Positions 20,776-29,600 of a stretch of DNA of 48,892 nt are shown here, piece by piece (positions within the stretch are counted from its first letter, which is position 1; each line of letters opens with the position of its first letter). This DNA is from Tieghemiomyces parasiticus (lineage: Eukaryota; Kickxellomycota; Dimargaritomycetes; Dimargaritales; Dimargaritaceae), in assembly GCA_027575765.1 (NCBI GenBank), contig JANBPT010000273.1, positions 1 through 48,892 on the forward strand, read 5' to 3'. The notes beneath the pieces are model-generated. The model saw nothing but the letters and a program-made list of their open reading frames with translations. It was not told the DNA's origin and ran no database searches. The position numbers were made by a program, and so were the translations under genes.

Positions 20776-22071
20776 ATGGGTCCACTACGCCTGGCGTCCT
20801 ACGTTATATTCACTGTGGGGTTTTTTGCCCTGGCACGGGGCGCTGCTGGCAGCTACTCGTCTGAGTTCCACAACCCTTATTATCAAACAAATAGTGCCGC
20901 AATCCAGAACACCCAGGCGGTCGGAAGCATGCAGAACAGCGGTCCGAGTTATGGCTTTGGGGGTAAGTCGTCCTATCCCAATCAATATAGTTCTGGACCT
21001 GCGTATCAGCAGTTTTCATCGTACCCCCGTACACCAGCCCAAGGAGGGCTGCCAGCGAACGTTTACGACGACAGAGGAACCGACCAACCCAAGATGTATG
21101 AGGGTAGCCAGGAGAATCTCTCGGTATTCTCATCTGTCGACGCGGTTAAAGAGAATTCTCCTGCGTCTCAGCCCATCGACAAGGAAGCAACGTACATCAC
21201 CCAGGCCACGGGTATGTCTATAGAGGACGCCAAAGCCGTCATTAAGGATGCTGAGAGTACCACACCAACGGACCAGAGTCAGACAGCCAAGTCCATCTGG
21301 GGTGTTTCGAAGTACCTTTCCCAATCTAAGGATGGCCAGATGACTGGTATGACACAGTCACTGATGTCGTTAATCTGCAAAGCCAACCGTAAATTTATCG
21401 AACTCGGCAAGGAAGGTGTGGCTTTCGGCGACATCCGTATAGTACCCCAGATGATTGTCGATCCGGAGGAACTCCGTACTCTCACTGGGAACGATGACCA
21501 GATAACTAACCGGGTCTTCTTGAGCCGCAAGGACCTGTCGAGCATTGGGAGTGCGGCGGCTGACTCCGTCATGAGTCGCCTCGCTGTCAGTCCTGATACC
21601 AGGACCATCGTCAACCTGATCCTGACCGGCAACGGCGCATTCATTCAGAGCAAACCCGTGGAGCAAGCCACGCAGTCAGATATCAGGCAGCCTTTGCAGC
21701 GACGGTCGCTGCCCAAGATCCTGCTGGAGGTGGGAGCGATCGTGTTCAAGAATCGTGCAGCACTCCTTCCGGCACTGAAGGGCATGGCCACCGCTGGCAT
21801 GGTCCGCTTGGGATTAAAATCCGCCCCGGCGGTCGCTACCAAGTCATTCGGTTCGTTCGCTAAGGACGCCAGCAAGATACTGGCCATGCCCCTAGGCGCC
21901 TTTGCCAGTGTCGAAATAGCGACCAAGCTCGCCAAAAACTACCCTGACCCGAAGAAACGGGAATCTATGACGGAGGCTATCCAAGACAGCGCTATGATTT
22001 GCAAAGCAGGGAATAAGCAGGCCATCAAATATATGGTTCAGCGTGGTGGTCAGTCCGCCAAACTCAACTAA
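20776..22071 (+). CDS. Secreted two-cysteine protein, paralogue 3 (unknown family)
   Basis: This encodes 431 aa. The ATG at 20776 (context ACCATGG) opens a clear signal peptide (MGPLRLASYVIFTVGFFALA, cut probably near RGAAG-SY). The frame stays open further upstream but has no ATG that gives a better start. The mature N-terminus is Tyr/Ser/Gly/Gln-rich with GFGGKSSYP at 60-68, near-identical to SFGKSSYP in paralogue 1. The core has MSIEDAKAVIKDAES (147-161), LICKANRK (Cys201), EGVAFGDIRIVPQMI, LAVSPDTRTIV and FIQSKPV. A polar linker ends in LQRRSLP (RR 309-310), then a hydrophobic region with MVRLGLKSA and MPLGAFASVEIATKLA, then MICKAGNK (Cys409). Exactly two cysteines are present. The function is unknown; features match paralogues 1 and 2 in order and spacing. 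Confidence 0.8.
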   Translation: MGPLRLASYVIFTVGFFALARGAAGSYSSEFHNPYYQTNSAAIQNTQAVGSMQNSGPSYGFGGKSSYPNQYSSGPAYQQFSSYPRTPAQGGLPANVYDDRGTDQPKMYEGSQENLSVFSSVDAVKENSPASQPIDKEATYITQATGMSIEDAKAVIKDAESTTPTDQSQTAKSIWGVSKYLSQSKDGQMTGMTQSLMSLICKANRKFIELGKEGVAFGDIRIVPQMIVDPEELRTLTGNDDQITNRVFLSRKDLSSIGSAAADSVMSRLAVSPDTRTIVNLILTGNGAFIQSKPVEQATQSDIRQPLQRRSLPKILLEVGAIVFKNRAALLPALKGMATAGMVRLGLKSAPAVATKSFGSFAKDASKILAMPLGAFASVEIATKLAKNYPDPKKRESMTEAIQDSAMICKAGNKQAIKYMVQRGGQSAKLN

Positions 22072-25000
22072 ACTAACTACCGTGACAACTGACTCGCTCT
22101 ACCTTGTCACCCATGTCGCTTATCGATTTTTGCGTTTTTTTTTTGTACCAATACAGTAGAGGTATTGGCCATTAGCCCCTCCTTTCAGATTTCTTTAATG
22201 GGGTTGCCTTGTTAGTTTAGCAGTTCCATGGTATATAAAGTTATATCTATAGGAGTCAATGAGGCTAACAAACAAGGCGAGCGAGAGAATATGGGTAAAC
22301 CAGGGTAGAGGGGAGGACAGCAACGCAATGTATCGCTAGGCCGCACCAATCTAATAACCCTTATACTCTGAAGAACCTCGGACGGATATATGGTCAGTTG
22401 GAGAGGTTTCTATGAATTGAGGTAGTGGAGGAGGGGGGGAGCCTGACTACTCCACAACTACTAATGAATCAGCCGACCCATGGGCATTTGGGAAACCGCT
22501 CACCCATTTCTATCTGGCGATGGCTATCAGCTGCCAACGGCTCCCACCTAATCCTCAATCTGTAGCCCCCAGGGTTGCCTGGATAGCAGTATGATGACCA
22601 ACGGTGTCGCATAGTGGTCTCCGCGATCTGAAGTGATATTGATCACATATATGAGGGTGGTCGCAGCCACCTGATGGTGTGGCAATAGCGAGTTCAAGCA
22701 CGTGAGCACTTACAGAGGTACTGGACATACCCGGATTTAGGGAAACGGTCAATTTGCTTTCGAGAGACATAATGCGACGCCGCTGGGGGCATCCTCGTGG
22801 GTTGAACAATTCGGCCGCCTATCCTTCTGGACAGGATCGATTACTCGAATAGTCAACCCCTTACTAAAACGGAGTAAGGTATGGTGTGAGGTGGCCTATC
22901 TGGAACGACCAGCTTTTGTATTGGCCCGCCGGCCATGGGGAATGAAAGGTATTATTGTCGGCCAGCCCTTAAAGACGCGCCAGATGTGGCTATTTTTCCC
23001 CTAACTGTAACAGGTTAGCAGCAGCTTCAGGCTGGCCCTGGTACGAAAATAATGGAGAGCGGGTAGCATATATGTAAAGGTGTGGGGGTTACAGCCAACT
23101 AACCTATTCGTTAGCAGGACGCCGACCAGGAAAGGATAATTACGGGGATAATTATTGTTACCAAACGATGAGTGTGTGTGAAAGGGCCCGTTCGTGTTTA
23201 CGCCTAAGCAAATCGATCCGAATGCGGGTGATTGAGGGTCGCTGGAAAGGGTATGGGTGGCTTTCTTGAGAAGCAACAGGGGCAACAGGGGCAACTGGTG
23301 GCATCCAGGCGTCAGTGCCTCGTGCGGGATAGAAAATGGAATTAAGACCAGCTGGCTGCAGGTTTACCAGGATAAACCACGACATGAAACGGCGGGTTTC
23401 AGGTAGAATCAGGCGAGACGCGGGGGCTTGAGTGCAGTCGCAGTGCCAAATTGGTCGTTGACAGAAATATCATGTTGGCAAGGACTGCATGGGCGATCGC
23501 CCATGGCACTGCCCAGCCTTTGAGGTCAGCCTGGCTGATTGGCTGCACTGCCCTCGCCATTGCTAAATCTTCTTCTGGATATCGCATGATTTAGCTGGCG
23601 ACCAGTGTCGGCGACTTTATCGACCGAGACTAGCGTGGCATCACTGGTCGGCCAAGCGTTCCGGTCCAAAACTCATTGGCCACGAGTAAATTAGCGGAGG
23701 GAGGTCCGGACTTCACTACCAGCCGCAAGAACGCGCGGCGTAATGTACTGTGGACGGTTAAGGACTCGGAAAAGGGACGTGTCGGCAGCGACGAAGCGTT
23801 CCTCGCACCAGCCCCTGGCCGTTCGTAATACCCTGCGAGGGGTGGCCCGATACGTGGATTCCGTCGTACACCTTACTTGGTACATTGGTGCCGATATTTT
23901 AAACATGATCACCTTCAGCGTACATTGGGTATTCTATCGCCTTAGCTAGCACGGGGACTCCACGGTCAACGCCGGTGTCGGGCCTCAGCATACCACTCAA
24001 TTAGGAACCTTATATGGGAATAGGTTTACTCACTAAGTGACGGAACCTCGGTAGGATACTCTATCAGCCACCGCAACCGCCCCGAGGTTTTATCGCTAAC
24101 TGCACCTGACAGCGACTCCGCTAAACCGTAGCCCTCGCCCCAACGCAAAGATCTTACGCGGTTATAAACCGGGAAATGCCGCCTACCGCCCTGATAAAAA
24201 GCCGACGTTTATTCGCCTTAATAATGATTATCGAGGTGTGCACCCCCTTTTACTTTTAATGTGTTAAGGCACGACGCCGGCCGTAAAGTCGAGTCTCTGT
24301 ATAGGAATTTTCATACGCCATCCTGGCCAGCGACGACTCCCGCCCACCGTCACCTATCGCTTAACGCCTTAGCTTCCCACCCTCGGATACGCTGTACCTT
24401 CTTGTCGTGCTACAATCAGCTGGCCGAAGCCTTAGAACGTTTCAACCAGGCATCTTTCACGCGCTACACCTATTGGAGATAGTGCAACTTGGGTTTCAGA
24501 AACGTACTCGCCACCCAGTGCCGCCGACTGTCCAATTTCGTAAAACGGTTAGGCTTGCAGGATTGGACTAGGCCAGGTGCTCAATACTGGCGCCATCCTT
24601 CTGCCGCTTCATGCTGGCACTATCGTTCACCATCCCGGGAACCCTTCAAAGACGCCAGAGTCCATAGTGTGAGGTTGACCATCATACACTAACCGTTGTT
24701 TCCTTGCAACCTTGGCTTGACACCCCCCCCCACTTCATCCCGACCCAGAGCGGCTTAATTCGGCCGAAACCCGGAAGCGTGTGAGCACTCACGTCTCGTT
24801 CAGCGCCAGCCTTGGTCAATGTGATCACCCCACACACAACAGGCTGGCCAATAGGGTCCTGCCGGGTAGGGTTTGTCCCCCTTTATCCCTTTAGTCTTCC
24901 CATAGTGCCACCCTGGGTGCCGGTAGGGTTCCTCTGTCTCATAAACTAGGCAATGGGGCCGGCCAGTCGCCGTAGGGAACAGCGCCATTGTGCTGTGGGC

Positions 25001-25992
25001 TTCGTATGTTATTTTCATCATGTCCCCTGGTATAATATTTATCTTCTTAGACCTCAGCAGCACGTGTCTCTGTGTATACTGTTCCCTGGCTTGATGTGCA
25101 CTTGTTGTCGATATCCTGCACGGGGTTGCTGGAGTGGATGGTAGATTGAGGTATGGCCACCGGCGAGCGGCCGCATATCGGTCCCGGTCCCCTCAATCAA
25201 CCTCGCCACACCGATCCCTCTGCCAACGCCCTAAGGCCCAGTGAGTTGGTTGGTCTGCCAGGTCACCGTCCGCCTGCGATTCAGTCCCCTACACCCACCC
25301 TTAGGTTGAGACATTCCACCGCCGTTACACTTTACCCCTTGACTCCTGAGTTTAATATACCCCATCCCCTTTGGCAGTGGCCCGTTGAGCCTATCCGACG
25401 CATCGTAGATTGGGGTAAAATATAAGGCCTCGCCCCATTGTACAAGCTGGCGAAATTACCACTGGGCCGCTCTCTCTCTCTCACTGGAGGGGTCAGACCG
25501 AACTCCCCCTTCTCTCTCCCTCCACACTACGCCACTCTCCTTCTCCCCTCACCCGGCGTGTCCCACCATCCCCCGGCTTTAGGCGCAACTTGGATTCACC
25601 ACTAGAACAAAATCTCCCACCAACCAATCCATCCAACCAACCCGGCGAGGCATGGAGAAAGGAGCAGATGGGAGTGGTGCCAAAAGCCGCCGGTACCAAC
25701 CAACCAACTACCCTGAAGTCACCTGGCCAACCCCGCGTGGCGTTTCCCACCGCCGGTGCTGGTCGGTAATCTATGCCCACTACACATATCCCAGTGCCTG
25801 GCTTGCGAAGCGATCGGTGCTGGCCGAGGAGAGTTAAGGTATGCGGGCCTGTGGCTCGTCCACGCAGCTTCCCCCCTGGCCTACCCTAGCTTGAGTCTGG
25901 CCCCCTAGTCTACCCTGCCAACCCGTGGTTCGTTGGCTGGCAGCTGTGTCCACTTTTTTTTTCATCCCTCAAGGGCTGGTACGCTACAGCAG
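22072..25992. other. Long intergenic stretch (3.9 kb), no supported gene
   Basis: I see short frames only, none with a recognisable motif. Two adjacent + frames at 24261-24482 and 24489-24692 have a somewhat protein-like composition but no start context, domain or splice signals I can defend. A (CT)n run lies at 25470-25482. Near the right end (25,600-25,830) are several CAACCAAC-type repeats. No tRNA or LTR match was found. CpG is present at ordinary frequency. Confidence 0.45.
25470..25482. repeat. (CT)n microsatellite
   Basis: Six CT units plus one C, in a locally pyrimidine-rich region some 700 bp upstream of the desaturase gene. Confidence 0.8.
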
Positions 25993-26000
25993 TATTTAAA
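25993..26000 (+). promoter_or_regulatory. TATA-like box (TATTTAAA) of the desaturase gene
   Basis: TATTTAAA lies 205 bp upstream of the ATG at 26198, with a pyrimidine-rich leader (TTTCTGGCC, CTCTCTTC) between them. Confidence 0.45.
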
Positions 26001-26197
26001 AGGCCATCCTTGCCCCCTCCGGACGCGACCCAAAATGCACTTCACCTCGGCTCACATTCTCTAACCTTATTTTTTAGTTCATTTCCCATCAGTCGGCGGT
26101 CAAGGCCTCGTCGCTCCGCTATAGTCTCTCTTCTTTCTGGCCGACACCCACGTCCTCCCACTTTGCGGTACTTATCGTATCCCATCCTCCGACCGTC

Positions 26198-27349
26198 ATG
26201 ACTGCGGACACACTGGTGAAGCCGCTCACGCGCACCACCGACCTCGAGTCGACCTTCGTGCCCCCTAATATCGGCATCAAGGAAATCCGCGACGCTGTGC
26301 CTGCCCACTGCTTTGAGCGCAGCACCCTGCGGTCGTCCCTCCACCTCGCGGCGGATCTGGCCCTGGTGGCCCTGTTTGGTCTTTTGGCCTCCCACATCGA
26401 CTCCTACTTGCCGACCCCACTGCGCTACCTGGCATGGCCACTGTACTGGGTGAGCCAGGGCGTTGTAGCTACTGGTATATGGGTCATTGGCCACGAGTGT
26501 GGCCACCAGTCCTACTCGGCGTCCAAGACCATCAACAACGCCGTTGGGTGGGTCGTGCACTCAGCCTTACTGGTCCCCTATCACTCATGGCGTTTCACGC
26601 ACTCCAACCATCACAAGGCCACTAACCACATGGCCCGCGACGAGGTGTTTGTTCCCAAGACCCGCCAGCAGCGCAATCTGGTGCCCACCGCCGCCGTGAT
26701 CCCGTCTATCCTGGCCGCCACCGAAGACGCCCCGCTCTCCACCCTCTACACCGCCCTGGGTTCCGGCCTGGTCGGCTGGCCCCTGTACCTCTTCACCAAC
26801 GCCTCCGGTCCCAAGTACGCCCGCGGCGCCTCCCACTTCGACCCCAACAGCGTCCTGTTCAAGCCCACCCAGTACCGCGAGATTATCATGTCCGACGTGG
26901 GTGTCCTGCTTACCCTGGCTGCTTTGGGCTACGCCGGCGTCACTTTCGGTTTCTTGGCCGTGCTCAAGTTCTACGTGATCCCCTACCTCTTTGTGAACTT
27001 TTGGCTGGTCACCATCACCTTCCTGCAGCACACCCATCCGGCCGTCCCGCACTACCGTGCTGAGGAGTGGAACTTTGTCCGCGGCGCTCTCTGCACCGTC
27101 GACCGCAGCTTCGGCGTCATTCTCGACCACGCCTTCCACCGCATTACTGATACCCATGTGGCCCACCATCTGTTCTCCACCATGCCTCACTACCACGCCG
27201 AGGAGGCTACCCGCGCCATCAAGAAGGTCCTCGGTCCCTATTACTACATTGACAATACTCCCTGGTACCAGGCCCTCTGGGACACTCACGCCACCTGTCA
27301 CTTTGTCGAGGACGAGGGTAACGTGCTCTTTTGGCGCCACGAGGCTTAA
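26198..27349 (+). CDS. Delta-12 (oleate) fatty acid desaturase
   Basis: This encodes 383 aa, intronless and close to family length. It is a membrane-bound, di-iron desaturase of the endoplasmic reticulum that introduces the second double bond into oleoyl chains to make linoleate, using cytochrome b5 electrons. All three histidine boxes are present: HECGHQ (99-104), HSNHH (135-139, in WRFTHSNHHKATNHM) and HVAHH (320-324). Hydrophobic stretches lie at ~50-66 and ~84-98, and again at ~233-275 between boxes two and three, as expected for the fold. The HECGHQ form is typical of the delta-12/delta-15 group. Delta-15 or bifunctional activity cannot be excluded by eye. Coding sequence is very rich in C at third positions, suggesting high expression. 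It is convergent with the NDK gene, 380 bp apart. Confidence 0.93.
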   Translation: MTADTLVKPLTRTTDLESTFVPPNIGIKEIRDAVPAHCFERSTLRSSLHLAADLALVALFGLLASHIDSYLPTPLRYLAWPLYWVSQGVVATGIWVIGHECGHQSYSASKTINNAVGWVVHSALLVPYHSWRFTHSNHHKATNHMARDEVFVPKTRQQRNLVPTAAVIPSILAATEDAPLSTLYTALGSGLVGWPLYLFTNASGPKYARGASHFDPNSVLFKPTQYREIIMSDVGVLLTLAALGYAGVTFGFLAVLKFYVIPYLFVNFWLVTITFLQHTHPAVPHYRAEEWNFVRGALCTVDRSFGVILDHAFHRITDTHVAHHLFSTMPHYHAEEATRAIKKVLGPYYYIDNTPWYQALWDTHATCHFVEDEGNVLFWRHEA

Positions 27350-27729
27350 AGTCGCTGTCCACCCCCCCCCCCTCATCACCATCATTTTTCACGTTCCGTA
27401 CTTCACCTTCCACTGCTCCTCAGCTGTCTCTGTAATTAAAATCACTCAACAACCCCCTACACATGTCTGCCGCGGCCTCCCAACATCCCAGTTCCCAGGT
27501 GGCGGATCGGGCAGTCGCCCCCTTTAAGTATGTGTCACTGCATCCTTATCCCTGACCATTCCGCCCATTATTTCCCCAAAGTAAATTAGGCAGGCGACTT
27601 AGGAAGTAGTAGGGCCACGATGGTTTTATTCACTTTTAATAATGGCGTCAACAGCCGCCTTGCAAAGACGGCTACGGCACCATGGCCAGCAACTCCTGCC
27701 GCCGGTGAAAATTGGCTTGGGCGGGGATC
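27350..27729. other. Convergent 3' intergenic region with poly(A) signal for the NDK gene
   Basis: Both flanking genes end here. On the minus strand AATAAA is at 27625-27630 (TTTATT on +), about 100 bp after the NDK stop. On the + strand an ATTAAA-like signal follows the desaturase near 27,435. Nothing else is seen. Confidence 0.45.
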
Positions 27730-28446
27730 TTAGTTGTCGGCGGTGACCCATTCGGCGTTGGACGGGGTCCAGTCAGCCAGTTCATTCTCGTTGAACCACA
27801 AGGTGATCTCAGTGAGGGCACTCTCAAAGGAGTCAGAGCCGTGGATGATGTTGCGGCCGATGGACGTGCAGTAGTCAGCGCGGATGGTGCCGGGAGCGGC
27901 CTCCAGGGGGTTGGTGGCGCCCAACATGCGGCGACCCTGGCGGATCACGTCCTTACCTTCCCAGACCATAGCGACGACCGGGGCCTTGCCATTGGTCATG
28001 TAGTCGACCAGGCCGTTAAAGAATGGCTTGGTGCGGAGGTCAGCGTAGTGCTTCTCGGCCAGCGACTTGGACGGCACAGTCAGCTTGAGACCCACCAGCT
28101 TGTAGCCGCGGGCCTCGAAGCGCTTGATGATGTCACCAACCAGGGCGCGCTGCACGCCGTCGGGCTTGACAGCGATGAAAGTGCGCTCCTGGCTGGTGCC
28201 CTTGATACCTGCCGCGGGGGTGCGGCTGTCGTTGTACAGCGGGGTGCCCAGGGGGCCAGACTGCGACTGGTAGTACCAAGCAGAACCGGCGCCGACCATA
28301 CTGAGGGCGCCCAGAGTGAGACCGCTAGTGCGAGCACCAGAGGCGGCTGGCCCGGCAGCGCCGGCGCTCGAGTAGGCACGCTGGCCAGCGGACTTGACGA
28401 GGCGGACAGCCTGACGAGAGCCGTTGAAGAGGGTACGGGACAGCAT
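27730..28446 (-). CDS. Mitochondrial nucleoside diphosphate kinase
   Basis: This encodes 238 aa from the ATG at 28446. The enzyme moves the gamma phosphate from ATP to other nucleoside diphosphates through a phosphohistidine. The catalytic domain (~87-236) contains [14 protein letters not shown], the [15 protein letters not shown] strand, and the active-site NIIHGSDS (His202); the domain ends in WF-x-x-x-EL-x-DW. The first ~86 residues are extra compared with cytosolic enzymes (~150 aa). They comprise an Arg/Ala/Ser-rich, acid-free amphipathic presequence ([18 protein letters not shown]) and a short hydrophobic segment ([17 protein letters not shown], 43-59). This layout suits a mitochondrial inner-membrane or intermembrane-space enzyme of the NME4 type; location is inferred. 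The gene is convergent with the desaturase. Confidence 0.93.
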   Translation of the reverse strand: MLSRTLFNGSRQAVRLVKSAGQRAYSSAGAAGPAASGARTSGLTLGALSMVGAGSAWYYQSQSGPLGTPLYNDSRTPAAGIKGTSQERTFIAVKPDGVQRALVGDIIKRFEARGYKLVGLKLTVPSKSLAEKHYADLRTKPFFNGLVDYMTNGKAPVVAMVWEGKDVIRQGRRMLGATNPLEAAPGTIRADYCTSIGRNIIHGSDSFESALTEITLWFNENELADWTPSNAEWVTADN

Positions 28447-28492
28447 TTTTTTTTGGAAAGGTATGAAGTTGGGTGCGGAGATCGGTCGGCGT

Positions 28493-28609
28493 CTAACGGA
28501 AGTGACAGAGGGGATGAGAAGGGTTGAGGGATCAGTTGGTGATCTGCGGGGCAGCTGACGGGGTCAGAAAGACCTACAGATTCGATAGCAATGGCGATCT
28601 TCAACTTAC
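28493..28609 (-). other. Possible 5' UTR intron of the NDK gene
   Basis: On the minus strand a strong donor (AGGTAAGTTG) starts at 28609, and a TTCCGTTAG acceptor ends at 28493, 46 bases before the ATG. A 117-nt intron would be a little shorter than the confirmed introns here. Only the splice-site consensus supports it. Confidence 0.3.
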
Positions 28610-29600
28610 CTATGTTGAGTGAATGTAGTTTGATAAGGTGAGAGGGACAGAGAGAAGCTAACCAAGGTAAAGTAGGGAGCGACAGGCCCTACTGGCCAGG
28701 TAGCAGGTGGGAGCAGCCTGGTGGCGAGAGGAGGGTTGGGGGCGAGGCGGCTTGGAATAGTGCGAGGGGTGATCCATGGTACTGGCCCTGGTGGTGGGAG
28801 ACTGCTAAAACGGGAGCGGGGACGATAGACACTCCTGATCCGTTGGCGGAAGGGAGCAAATTAGGGTTGGTGAATGTGGCGTAGGCGGCAGAGGTTGATT
28901 GGCAAGTACAGCGGCCGCTGGTGGCAGCCTAACGAACCAAGGTAGTAGTGGGCGGGGAAAGAGGCGTGCGAATGGCCGGATAAAGGTATAATGGGACGGC
29001 TTAGCTGTCACCTGTACCCCTTCGATAGTTCCAAACAGTACTCCAGCCCACCAACCCCCATTCTAATGCAGGTGATGCAAAGCGGTTATCCTGGATTGAA
29101 GCCGGGGGAGGGAGAGTAGAAGACCTCCTGCCAATGCAAACTTGGCCGGGTTAGGCTCTGCTAATTGTCTAGCATGGCTCGCTCTAACATTGGTACGATT
29201 TACTCCCACCACAGTTCTTTGTGCCGCCTTTCCACCATCCATGGGTTTAAGCGTCCGTGGTCTTCATGTGCTAAGCGTAAATCCTATGGGCCAGCAATTG
29301 ATATGTTCTTACTCCAGCTTTCAAGGTTCAACCTTCCATACCACGCTGACAGGCAGTGTGGACTATAGCATATCGATAGCCTGGTATTATTTACTAAGAG
29401 CTACTCCATTCTCGTACTGGTCTCGACTCCCACGAAAGTGACACTTACTTCGGCCGCCTATTAAATCTTATTGAAGATATTAATAAGGGCAGAGTCCGAG
29501 CTCAGCTGGGGTGGGGGAAATAGGGCCATCACTTATCAGCTACTAACTGGCCCGAGTCCACTACACTTCCCCTACCAGTGATGGTACTCTCCTACAAAGG
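28610..29600. other. NDK upstream region, no supported gene
   Basis: About 1 kb holding the NDK promoter (a minus-strand TATA-like ATTATACC near 28,985-28,993) and otherwise no supported frame. Purine-rich on the + strand up to about 28,960. The shift to AT-rich, CpG-poor DNA occurs near its right end. Confidence 0.4.

Noticed and set aside
24261..24692. Two neighbouring + strand frames as a possible gene
   Set aside because: Composition is slightly protein-like, but they are in different frames without a credible intron between them and show no family motif.
26585..27385. 266-codon minus-strand frame inside the desaturase gene
   Set aside because: Antisense shadow. Desaturase histidine boxes and family length are all on the + strand.
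27712..28527. 271-codon open frame on the + strand opposite the NDK gene
   Set aside because: It is the reverse-complement shadow of a conserved GC-rich coding sequence; the minus strand frame matches the NDK family throughout and this one matches nothing.
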